From assembly GCA_032358255.1 (NCBI GenBank), contig JAULBX010027385.1, forward strand, positions 124,001-188,000: 64,000 nt of DNA, given 5' to 3'. Origin of the DNA: Heterotrichella gracilis. Taxonomy: Eukaryota > Sar > Xanthophyceae > Tribonematales > Xanthonemataceae. Below, piece by piece: positions 43,101-53,700 of the stretch (within the stretch, counting starts at the first letter, position 1; every line of letters starts with the position of its first letter). Under the pieces are notes generated by a model. That model was given only the letters and a program-made list of their open reading frames with translations, did not search any database and was not told the origin of the DNA. The position numbers were made by a program, and so were the translations under genes.

Positions 43101-43760
43101 CTTTTGGGCACTGGTCACGCTGGTGGAGGAGTGGCAGAGCAGTGGGGTATGGCGTGGGTAGGTTTGGAGAGTATTTACATCTGTACAAAATAAGTTGTCT
43201 ATACATATTACCATTTAACTTACATATTAAGGCAGCATAGGAAGTTGTATACTAGATCATTACCCGCTGCACCCCCTAGCTGGCCCCATCCACCCAGCCG
43301 CCATCCACACCCCCTGCAGGCAAGCAGGCGCTCTCCCCCGAGGAGGTCCGGTCGCTGGTACAGGAGCAGATCCGCGCGGCCATGCGCGAGCGATCCGCTC
43401 ATGAGTTCAAGGACCAGATTGCAGCGTTTGCGGTGCTCGACTGCCAGCTCAGCGTCGAGGACGGGACCCTGACCCGCACCATGAAGCCGAGGCGCCCGGC
43501 CATCATGGAGAAGTTTGCCAAGCAGGTAGGGGAAAGTATTTTTGTCGACAGCAGGTTGTCAATGCATTTCTCTTTGCTAAGCCCTTAGGGTACGCACATC
43601 ATGAGCACAGCAGGATGGGTAGGTGTTTGCAAGCCCTTGCTCGAAGAAGTGCTACTTTGTACCGTATTTGCAAGATATGGAATCTATCAATCTCTGTTAA
43701 TTATTGATTATTTTATTATTTGCCATGCAGGTGGCGGAGGTGGAGTCGCACCTGCGCTGA
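37134..43760 (+). CDS. Long-chain acyl-[acyl-carrier-protein] synthetase, AAE15/16-type, plastid-predicted
   Basis: ATP-dependent ligase that activates free fatty acids to acyl-ACP (or acyl-CoA). The plant AAE15/16 clade acts in plastids, recycling fatty acids. Fourteen exons (37134-37310, 37393-37487, 38130-38213, 38394-38541, 38780-38926, 39187-39432, 39901-40059, 40150-40442, 41408-41619, 41966-42121, 42320-42409, 42636-42818, 43320-43525, 43731-43760) sum to 742 codons with TGA. Exon 1 is rich in Arg/Thr/Gln and lacks acids, like a transit peptide. Signatures: LVYTSGTTGHPKG (AMP/P-loop), LLPPWHIYERAVSYHVLS, VVSGGGSLAQHLDDFYEAVG, VVNGWGLTETSPVLACRR, DGWFDTGDLGW, LTGRAKDTIVLTSGKNVEPQ, and near the end LTRTMKPRRPAI, matching the adenylate-forming C-terminal lysine region. 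Introns 6, 8 and 12 contain repeated exon edges. Confidence 0.95.
39790..39925 (+). repeat. Copy of the start of acyl-ACP synthetase exon 7 with telomere-type spacer
   Basis: The real exon 7 begins at 39901 after CACCTGCAG. The same AG plus GTGTCACGCTCAGCCACTCC-like sequence is present at 39840-39866, preceded by CCCTAAACCCTAATG (39797-39830). CCTAAGGGCGGAACCCTAATG lies between the two copies. Confidence 0.9.
40519..40622. repeat. Two TTTAGGG tracts in acyl-ACP synthetase intron 8
   Basis: GGGTTTAGGGTTTA at about 40521-40535 and TTAGGGCTTAGGGTTTAGGG at about 40601-40620, both downstream of the exon 8 donor. Confidence 0.8.
40682..40833. repeat. Long near-perfect inverted repeat (hairpin) in acyl-ACP synthetase intron 8
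   Basis: Arms 40682-40743 and 40772-40833 are each 62 bases and reverse-complementary apart from four positions, with a 28-base loop. Arm length is almost the same as in the FAS1 intron hairpin (7203-7361), but the sequence is unrelated. It could be a microRNA-type precursor or a foldback/MITE-like element. Confidence 0.88.
41208..41445 (+). repeat. Three successive copies of the exon 9 acceptor region
   Basis: TTGCAG followed by CTGGCC(C)AGATCCTGG-type sequence occurs at about 41210-41250, 41301-41346 and 41402-41440. Only the third runs on into exon 9 (start 41408). Degraded CTTAAACCCTAAGC and GTTTAAACCC units separate them. Confidence 0.92.
41708..41770. repeat. Short AT-rich inverted repeat
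   Basis: GTAATAAGATATCAATAG at 41708-41725 pairs with 41753-41770 with one mismatch. It lies in the intron after acyl-ACP synthetase exon 9. Possibly a tiny foldback element or a chance AT-rich stem. Confidence 0.6.
42765..43155 (+). repeat. Four tandem copies of the end of acyl-ACP synthetase exon 12
   Basis: The exon end encoding LGALVTLEEEAVKELAEQQ plus its donor GGTAAGGGTTTTGG (42765-42830) is repeated at about 42882-42951, 43003-43068 and 43104-43150, with a period of about 118 bases. The copies decay progressively: copy 2 is nearly identical, copies 3 and 4 carry indels. TTAGGGTTTGGGG and TTAGGGTTTGTAGGG units fill the gaps. The real exon ends at 42818. Confidence 0.93.
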
Positions 43761-46114
43761 GCCAGTGGTGCTTGCCCCTCTTGAATTCTCGTGCGTTGCT
43801 GCTTGGCCACTGGGGACCGCGCCGAGCTCCTGGAGGGCTTCAAGGGAGGCATTTGTGCTTACCTGGCCAGGCGCAGGCTACGGGGCTGCTTTGCGTACAT
43901 CCCTGATGGCGGTTGAAGGCTTTTTGCGGCAATGGGGGAGCGGGTACTGGTGTGTAGAGAATGGGCGGTGGTGGTTTTGAGGACGGCGCTGCGTCAGCAT
44001 GTTGAATGGCCTTTTTGAACGACAGTTTACGATGGTTTTATGTGTGGTTTGTGCACATTCCAGTGCCTGTGCCGCGTTCACAGGGGATTTTGTCACCTAC
44101 CCGACCGGCATTTTGTGGTGTCCTCCGCTTTTGTCGGCAGCATCCCTTCAAGCCTTCGTGTCCAACCTTTTCGTGATGCAAGGGATGCATGCTGGGTTTT
44201 CCAGAAAGCCGAGATAACAGGTGGTCGGGGGGGATTTTGGAGGATTACACAGAGATCATTTGAGGCAAACCCCATATACAGTCATGTCTTAGTACATTCA
44301 GTTGAATAAGTTGATTTTGACCTTGGTTCAGGCGCCTGGTACCTAGTACAGTTGGTTTTTTACCACTATTCTTTAGTTACGATTTTTCTGCATTTTAGTT
44401 GCCCGGTAAGTATTCTAGCTACCAGCGTATTGGGTCGACGTATGGTTCATGCACATTCATTGCTTATGATGTGATCACGGTTGGTGTACATGTGGGATTC
44501 GCATGTAGGCCCTTTGGGCAGTAAAATATAGTTAGCAAGGGCATTCCGCACGCGGCATAGTTAGCACTCGCATAAGCACAAACGGGTATGACCCAATCCC
44601 TCCCCTAGTTATTGCAATCCCAGCCTGTGCTGGTGGCTTGCAAACCCCGAGTTGTGGTCCCTTCCTTGCTGCTCTGTGTAAGGTTTACCAACTTGAAAGG
44701 TGCAAAGTGATAGAGATCTCAGGATCCCTAACGTAGGGTTTTGTGCGGATGGAGCAGCAGCCTGAGGGTACACTCCTCCCCCACCGTGCGCAATTTGCTT
44801 TGGATGCAACCCCTGTATATTGGGCAACTGTCCAGTTTCCAACCGTTACGCTCAGCAACTTCAGGCCGTGGGCGATGATTTGCCGTTGGGCAACAGTTGA
44901 ACTCAGATGTGGAACGCCATGCCATGTTGCATGCCATGCCATGCCTGTTTGTATGCCATACACGCTACTAACTCAGTGATGCGCTGGTTTATGCTCACGG
45001 GTGTGAACGCACCAAATTCTGGTAAGGGTTTTGAGCTGAGCTCTTGGATCAGCTGCCACGTCTTGCACTGTGTTTTCCCCTCATATCACACCACCCCTTT
45101 TCCTCTGCCATCTTTCAAAGATGGCATCACCATGCATTGTGAAGTCTGGATACAAAAGAGGGCGCCCCAAAGCGATAGCAAACAATGCACTGCACTCTGG
45201 TTGTCAAAGTGAGCCTCGCCCCGTTTATGACCTGAGCTGCAGCATATCGAGCGCTTACACGGATTCAGTGGAAGAAGGGGGCACAAGCGACAGTTGGTAA
45301 GCAAAGAGCAGGTTACGGTACCCACTAGGAAAGGTGGTTGTGGACAGTGTTTGCGTAAGCACTTGCCTTCGTTTCACAGCTGGTTTGTGGCGCTGCTTGG
45401 TCCGGTGCACTTCGTGGCAGATTCTCTGGAAACCCATAGAGCTCTGTGCATGGTATGATATGTGACGAGCATGCTGTGCACTGATTGTGCAGTTGAAACT
45501 CGTTAGAGGGTGTATCCAGTACTTTCGTATAAGATACCTTCTTAGGCTTGCTTTCCTGTCATGCAGTGGTGTAGCTCAGGGTCTTTTTCGGTTGAGCACC
45601 AGCGGTTGAGCACCACAGCGTCAGACGGTTACCCCATAGTTACCAACACGGCTACCTACACGTCGCTTGTAGCCAGCCTTGCTGACTTGGTGTTCGTACC
45701 AGAGTGTGTATCCAAGGTCTTTATCGTTGCCTTGATAGAGAGCAAACCACTAGAAAGTATGGTGTAAGATGACCCCGCCATTTTAACCCACTTCACACAC
45801 CTCCAAATGCACCAACTGACCGTGCATGCCTGACTACCCTAGGCAAAGGCAAACCCTTAGCAATACAGGACTATGCAACTCGAGTCGCTCTCCCTTTTTC
45901 TAGCAGCATGTTGGCGTGCACCCAGTTGCACATGCTCTTGGGCAGGGGATGCTAAGGTTAGAAGTGCAGGCAGGACACACGCAATAAAAAACAAAATCGA
46001 GGTTGGAGCTCTTGCCCATGTTGGGTTGTTCCACAGTTGGGCAGTGTAGACTCATGGACTTGGTTTTATGCTCACAGGCACAGGTGTGAATAACTGTTTG
46101 TTGGCGCAAGGACC
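43761..46114. other. Intergenic region between acyl-ACP synthetase and POLD4
   Basis: 2.35 kb between same-strand genes. The left part is 3' UTR-like; CpG becomes more frequent from about 44980 to 45760, a probable promoter region for the next gene. Contains scattered short ORFs with no domain and a GCCATGCCATG microrepeat near 44920-44945. Confidence 0.4.
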
Positions 46115-46648
46115 ATGGCGACACGCAAACTGCCAGAGGTGTACAGGCAAAAGAAGCCAAGCGATGCAGCTGAAAACCTCCAGAAAGCCAAAATCCAGCA
46201 GCAAAAACCAGTGCGGCAGCTTTCTGAGACGGCGCCCCAGCTAGCTTCAACCTCGTCCCAGAAAGAAGGTGAGGCTCCTGCCCGCTCACCCTGCCTGTCC
46301 TGCGATCTCTTATTTCTAACTGCAGCACTTATTGTAGTTTTTTCTGACACATTCCCTGTACTTTGTAGAAGAGGTCATCCAGACGACCCTGCGGGAATTT
46401 GACCTCAACTCCAAGTATGGCCCTTGTGTGGGCATGTCTCGGCTAGAAAGGTAAGCCATGTGGTGGCTGTCGCTAGCAGGTTGTACAAAGAGTGACCAGG
46501 CATGGAGTGAAGCAACTTTTCAATGTGTAGGTGGGAGAGGGCTGATAAGTTTGGACTGGCGCCCCCCGAGTCCATCAAGCACCTGATTGAGCAACATGGG
46601 GGGCCGGATAGCCCATTCAACGTGAACGTCTGGGCTGGCAGGATTTGA
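46115..46648 (+). CDS. POLD4: DNA polymerase delta subunit 4 (p12)
   Basis: Smallest accessory subunit of replicative DNA polymerase delta, in the nucleus. Three exons: 46115-46268, 46369-46450, 46531-46648; 117 residues, TGA stop (human p12 is 107). The diagnostic C-terminal half reads LREFDLNSKYGPCVGMSRLE, then RWERADKFGLAPPESIKHLI, and ends FNVNVWAGRI. This matches the p12 block (LRQFDLNxxYGPCxGIxRLxRW...GLxPP). The N-terminal half is Gln/Lys-rich and divergent; its VYRQKKPSD start could hold the short PCNA-binding or catalytic-subunit contact, but I see no clear PIP box. Both introns are short and phases close. Confidence 0.93.
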
Positions 46649-47743
46649 TGGATCCAGTTTACGTTTGTCGCAGTTTACGTTTTTTTTGGTTGTTTCAGAT
46701 AGTTGTCACTAGTGGCCACCATTGCATCCTGTGGGATAAGCAACCAGCAAGGTCCATTGTGTAGCAAACCGCGCGGCAGGATAGCAGGAGTTGGCGGCAG
46801 CAGCAGCGGGGGGGCACTGGTCATTGGGAATAATTGGCAGGCCTGGAGTTAGTTAAATCATGGCAAGTTGACCAGCCAGGGTACAGCAAGTTATCACAGT
46901 GTGTGCGTTGATCAGCTTTTTTGGGCATAATAGGATTCCTGGAGGTTGTTGGGGGTTTGGGTACTTGAATTGGATGTGGCGCCGCGCAAATTTGTCCCTT
47001 ATGGTTTTCCTTTGCGCTGTCCTCCGTATCATTTTGCACCTGTTTTACTGAAATGCACAGCAACCAGTCTGGCTGTTGCACAGCAGGTTTGTACCTGCAC
47101 AAATGCTGCCTAGTGAACCAGTGAAAATACTTTCCCCAATTTTATGGTGCATGAAACCTGGCCGGCTGAAGGGAAGCGAGGGATGGCCATGAGGGACAAG
47201 CATTGCCGTTGTGCTGAAAGGTTATCGCATTGGTGAACTCAACCAGGATCAATGGGTCAACATGACACTGCCGTCCTGCAACTTCACAGAGACTGCGCCA
47301 CTGACTGATGTGGTGCGCCAGCCATGCCAGACACCCCAACCGATGCCTGCAGGTCCCTGGTCACCTATTCACGGTTTAAACATCAAATCACCCTTCCATC
47401 TTCTAGGTTTCATCGGCCCAATAGATTTTTCCCGCAATAAATTGTTTTCGTTTTTACTAATACTTGGGCGACCTCCCCGTTTCGAGTCCACAACACCCCA
47501 CATTGCATGCACAACGAAACGCCCCTTGAAATATGTGCCCAAACGAGAGAGGTGTCAGCTGAGCAAGAAATAACCTTATCCACCCACCGTTAAAACACTC
47601 AACTTGCACAGCATCTAGTTCCCAAAGGTGAAAGGCAATTTTCACGTCAAGGCATGCATTGCCGAATGTAGGGCCACATGTGCCTCACAACCTCTCTCCA
47701 GGACACGCGCGCAGCGCCAATGTAGTGTGACACCCGTGCAAGA
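46649..47743. other. Intergenic region between POLD4 and WDR11
   Basis: 1.1 kb without a supportable gene. The last ~200 bases before WDR11 have more CpG (ACACGCGCGCAGCGCC at about 47702). A T-run lies at about 46680. Confidence 0.4.
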
Positions 47744-50700
47744 ATGTCTACCGGAGCACTCGATCTGCTTGGGTGCCTCCCAGGGCCCGCAAGCAAGAGC
47801 AACAATGGAGCTTGCGACCTGTTGTCAAGCGAGCTGTTTGCCTATGCTGCAAGCACTGCAGTGGTGGTGGTTGACGTGAGTACTCAACCCGCAAGTACCA
47901 CTCACCGCCGACGTTTGCTACAACTGAAAGGTAGCCCAAGGAACCGGGGCAGCGCACAGTGTTTGGCTCACCTTGCCACTGTGTGGGTTGCAGGTCAAGA
48001 CCATGCAGATCGCGTGCACTCTGCAAGACAGCCAGAGGAAGGGAGGCATAATAAAAGCTGTCAAGTGGTAATGACACTAGTTTGGTTATTGGCTCCATCC
48101 CTTTTAACCATAGGTTCCTCTGCCAGTAGTTCCTTGCTATGTGCACAAGCTGTCACAAATACAGCTACTTGTGTTGGTTCAGGTGTCCAGACTATTCCCT
48201 CAGAGATGTGAAGCACTCCGGTGTCCTACGGTGAGCGTTTGGTACCGGTTTTATCTTGACATCGACCCACTGCATGAACCACAAAAGACCCAATGGCATG
48301 CTCACACCTCCAGCCACAATTGGCGCAGGCTAGCAGCAGGGGACAGCGAGGGCCGGGTGCTGCTGTGGGATGTGCGCAGCGCGGTGTACTTTGCGATGCT
48401 GGAGGGGCCCTACAAGGGCAACAAGCAGGACGCGCCGCAGTCTGGGGCTGTGCAGGACCTTGCGTGGGTGATGGCGCCCCCCTCGCTGCTGGCGGTGGTG
48501 TTTGCCAATGGGCTGCTGGTCCTGTGGGACACAAAAGGTGGGTGGGTGAGTGGGTGGGTGCCGGTCTGCTTTCCATTCTTGCAGAGTGGGTGCACACGCT
48601 GTTCAGGTTTAGGGTTTAGGGTTTAGAGCTGTTGGTGCTGTGGGACACAAAAGGTGCGTGGGTGCCAGCCCTGCATCATTACATTCAAGAAGGGATGGGT
48701 GCACACACTGTACAGGTTAAGTGTTTAGGTCTTAAGGTGGTAGCCAGGGTAGAGTGCTGTGGGACATAAAGGTGGTGGGTGGGTGGGTGCCAGCTATACC
48801 ATGGCCCTCATTGTGGGGACTTGTTTTCCCCTGTCAGGATGGTCAGTTGGGACATACGAGAAATTCTCGTGCATGCTAAGCTAAAGTTGCAGCAGACAGT
48901 AATAAGCAAATCTGTTGTAAGAGGCGAAATGAGTTACAATTTTTAAATATGAGGAATTCCTAAAAATATTCTCTTTGGTTAATCTCGCGGTAAAATAATG
49001 TAACAGAACCTTTTTTTGTGGCGCAGAGGGCACTGTGGTGTGGCGCAAGGAGTACGCCCAGGAGAACGTGCCCCGCACCCTGCGTGTCAACCCCTGGGAC
49101 CGCCGCCTGCTGTGCATGTGCAGCAACAGGGGCAGCCTCACGGTGCTGCAGTTCATCAACCCGCAGCAGGACAAGGTGAAGCAGCAGACCTTCCAGGTGG
49201 ATGTGTCCAAGGAGGGGGACAAGGCGGTGCTGCGCGCCTACTTCCCAAAGACCAGCGACCTCATGTATGTGCTGCTGTCGCGAGAGGTGAGTGGGCGAAA
49301 CCCTAAACCCTAAATCATAAAACCATAGGAAGCGCTGGGTGAGTGGGTGCTTGTGACCCATTCATCTAGTGGTGCAGCATCCAAGAAGGAATATATTGTT
49401 CAATTGGCGTGGGGTCGATTCAACTCATAGTCAAATTGTGCATTATCTAGTAATGCTAATTTTACGCAATCTAACCGTGTTTTGACTGCTAATCATCCAA
49501 TGGTGATCTGCCCATGCAGGTGATAGTGTTTGACCTGGAGTTCATGCAGCCGGCCGCAGCCACCACGCTCCCAAACAGCAAGCCTGCCTTTGACGACATC
49601 CTGGGCGCATACGGCCCCCTGTCATCCTCCAACCCATCCTACGCAGCAGGCATCGAGCTGATGTGCTGCTCCCACAGGGACGGCCACATCAGCCTGTGGA
49701 GACGCCAGCCGCAGCAGATCTCATACACCCTGCTCAGCATGCACCGGTTGCTGGCCCCTCAGATGCAGTCGAATGTGGCGTCTGGGTGCACGCTGCTGGC
49801 CATGAAAGGGGTGTTGAACCAGCGGCTGCCGGTGCCACCTGCCCAAGCCCCTGCCGAGCCCGTGCGGTACGAGGCGCCACTGATCGACTTTGGCATGGAT
49901 GACGGTGCTGTGGATGAGGCAGAGGCCAATGGCAGTGACCCTGTGGGGCATGGGGTGGAGGCGCAGGAGGTACCGAGTGCAGAGCAGCAGTCGCTCATGG
50001 TCATGATTGTGACTGGGGAGGGGCAGACCTGGCAGTGGGAGGTGCCCCTGCCGTCGTTCGAGGCGGTTGCTGAGGCAGGCGCTGCGGTTGCAACGACAAC
50101 CCCTTCGCTACAAGGTGAGCATATGGGACCAGATTTGGATTATAGCAGCATGATTGTAAGGACTATTGATCTGCGTACTCGCCAATTCATGCGTGGGTCC
50201 TGGTGATCAGCCAACCCGGACAGCAAGTACCCATTGCTTATAAAATCGAACATCTTTTTCCAAACGGATTAAAATCGAATAAAAAAGAATGCACCTGATT
50301 AATTGTCAAACTGTGATAGTCTAACGCCTCTTGCCCGCGCGCCCAACCTGCATCGCTCCCCTGGCGCAGGTGTCCTCCACTCCCTGGCCAGCAACATCAT
50401 CTCCTTCTCAGTGTGCCCCTGGCCAATGTACGCGGGCCAGGACAAATCAGACCCCGACCTACTGTCCAGGGCCCACCGGGGAGGGGCAGGAGGGGTGGGT
50501 GCAGGAGGGGTGGGTGCGCAGGTGGACCAGGAGTTTAGCGCCTCTGCAGTGCTGCTGGCTGCGGTTACTGGCAATGGGCAGCTGCATGTGGTGACTGTGC
50601 AGCGGGGCACCTGGACGCCGCTGGCCGCCACGCTGACCATCACGCTAGGTGCGCTCGCGTTTGCGTCTGGGTTGACACCAGTGCTTCACTGGAACCCACA

Positions 50701-53700
50701 TGCGTCATCACATCACTGGAACCACTCTGCGCCATTCTTCAGGGCGCAAAAAACGGTGACGTCGGTGCTTCACTTGAACCACATGCATCATCACATCACT
50801 TGAAGCATTCTACATCATTCAATTCTTCCACCACTTTGCTCTTCCACCACCAGCACAGTATTGCACGCCACATTCTGCCACGTTTCAAGAACTTCCCAAA
50901 TGGTTCTTGGGGATAACCATTTTTCAGTGCGCAATCGGTGCAAATGCCCCATGTGAACCAGCCTCGGTGTTCATCACTTAGCTGGAACAGAAACAACCTG
51001 GTGCAGTTAGCGCAGTAACCTGAAAAGCCAAGCAAGCTCATATGCGCGCCACCACATGATAAACCCCCTTCAACCCTCCACCGCAGATGTGCACAAGGAC
51101 TCAGCGCGCGGCGTGCGGTGGCTGGGCAGCACCCCCCGCATCGTCACCTACAGCAGCCGCAAGGCCAGCTCGGGCACAGGCTACAACAACGCGGTGGCCA
51201 TCACCGACCTGCGTGACCGCAGCACTGTCAGCATACGCGATGTGGCGGTGGACCAGGCGCCCCTGGTGGCAGTGCGCGCCTCCCCCAGTGGGGCTTACCT
51301 GCTGCTGCTCATGCGGGGGCAGCCGGCGGAGGTGTGGCTGGTGAGTGGTGGGTGTGGGGTGTTGGGTGGAGTGGTGGGTGTGGGTGGTGGAGTCGGGGGT
51401 GTCGGGGGTGGAGGGGGTCCATGATGTGGGGGGGTAGACAACTCATAGGTGGAAAAGGGGAATGGTGGTTTCGTGGGATAGTGGAGGTGGGTTGAAAGAA
51501 GCAACTGCACAACCACCGCCAACAGCATACTCCATGCTCGAGCTACATGCGTTGCTGATCGCTCATGCTACACCTGTCATGCATGGCCCCGCATGTGGCG
51601 CCCAAGTGGCAAGGACGGTGAAATATTGGTTCTTGGGGATTTGCTGAAGAGCCCTGACTCTGTTTTGCAGGTGAGCGAGAACGTTGATCCCACTCGGCTG
51701 CGCACGCTTGACCTCCCCTTCACCGCGGTTGAGTGGATGACACCTGGCGACATGTGCATGCACACAATGGCAGCCATGGAGCCGCACAGGTGGCACGCGG
51801 CAGGGGGCCCAGGGGATCAACCCAAAACCACAGGGTGAGGAACTGCCTTTTTTCTCTATTGAATCGGACGTTGCCATGTCAAATCAATCGCACATTGCAG
51901 CGCCGCGTCAGTCAATATGGACATTGCAGGATTCTGTGCTGTATCAATTGCACATCAATGGTTGAATGGGGCATGTACGTTGCTAAAACAACGTCCCGCA
52001 ATGTTGAATCACTACCCACCTCCGCAGAGCCGCCCCCAGCCCGCCACCCGCGCCCAGCCCCAGACCGAGCAGCAGCGGCGACAATGGCGGCGGCAGCGGC
52101 AGCCTATCCCCACAGCCCAGCACCACCGACGGCCCCTCTCCCACCCCCAACCCCTCCCCACTCCCGGAGGAGAAGCTTGGCTTTGCGCTGGGGGATGGGC
52201 GCCTTGGGGTGATCAACATCCGGGGCCACAGGGCCTCCAACGCCAACGTGCGCAAGCCCATGTGGGGGCTGCTGGCGGGTGCCGAGGTGGGTACCAGGCT
52301 GCGGGACACCGTTCTTGCTTTACCCTAAACCCTAAACCACAGGCATCGGGGTGAAGGGCTCAGGTTTTAGGGGCTCGTTACAGGCGTCGAGGTGCGCAAA
52401 ACGGCTGTAGGCAGAGCGACATGCAGTATATGCAGCTGGTCATGTGGCGTTTAGCTGCAGCATTATATCAGAAGTGATATAAATCAGTGGACTGCCCTGC
52501 TTATTTTGCTTCTGCGTCGCTCTGAGGGACTTGGCCCTTGTGCTGGAATGCATGGAAAACCAATCCACCCTAACACCCCATATAATGACAGTTTTTTTAT
52601 TTGTAGGTACCTGGTGATATGTTTGTTCACTTTTATTGCTTGTCCCCCTTTCAGGTGGTTGCCACTGCTGTGACCGGGTGGGGCAACCTGGTGGTGCTGG
52701 GTGACGCTGAGGGCCACCTGATGAATTGGGACACCACCAGCGGCAAGATTGTGGCGCTTGCAACGGGGGGGCAGGGGCCCATCGTGCGCATCTACTGCTC
52801 ACCGCCGGGCTGCCCAAGGCTGTCCAACTCCATAGCAATTGGTGCGCAGGGTTCAGGATTAAGGGCTTGAGCCAGGGCTTGGGCGGTGAATGTGTTGTTT
52901 AGTATTTTGGCATTGACTTTGGAGTGCCTATTAGTCGTTATTGTACAGTATTCTGTTGTGCCCTCTCACATGCACAACCGACGTCCAGGTGCGCGTGGCG
53001 GTCCAGTGGCCCCCCTAGATCCTAGACTCTAAACCCTGAACTCATGTCTGTGGTGATTGTTCCAGGCGACGTCCAGGCGCGCGTGGCGGTACTGTTTGCC
53101 AACGGCGCCTTTGGAGTGTGGGAGCTTGATTCCCGCAACGAGCTGCAGCCCGGCCTAGCCAGCGTGTCTGCCTGCGCCCGCTACGGCCCCGTGACTGACC
53201 TGGAGTGGCTGCCGCTGCCGCACCCGGTGGGGGGTGGATCGGTGCTGGCTGCCACGCTGGCGGATGGCAACCTCATACTGCTGGACATGTGTCAGGTGGG
53301 GATGGCGCTTGGGATGGGAACATGATGGGGATTGGGGTTGGGGACACGTGTTTGGTGGGGAATGGTGCTGCCACGCTGGCGGATGGCAACCTCATACTGC
53401 TGGACACGTGCCAGGTGAGGGTGGGGAGTGGTGCTGGGGATGGGCCATGGTGGTGATTGAGGTTGTGGACACGTGTTGGGTGGGGAGAGGTGCTGCGGGC
53501 GGGCAGGTTTGGAGGCGCAACGCTATCCTGCCTGATTTGCACGCACAGGTGTGTTCTCCCCTCACAGCTCGGAGGGTGAAACGAGCCTACCTTCATGCCC
53601 GAACCATGATCCCAGACCCTTTCGCTCCAACCTAGGATGGCTCCCAAACCCTGATCCAAGGTGTTTTTCCCTCCTTTTTTCCTTCTTCTTTTGATTGCGG

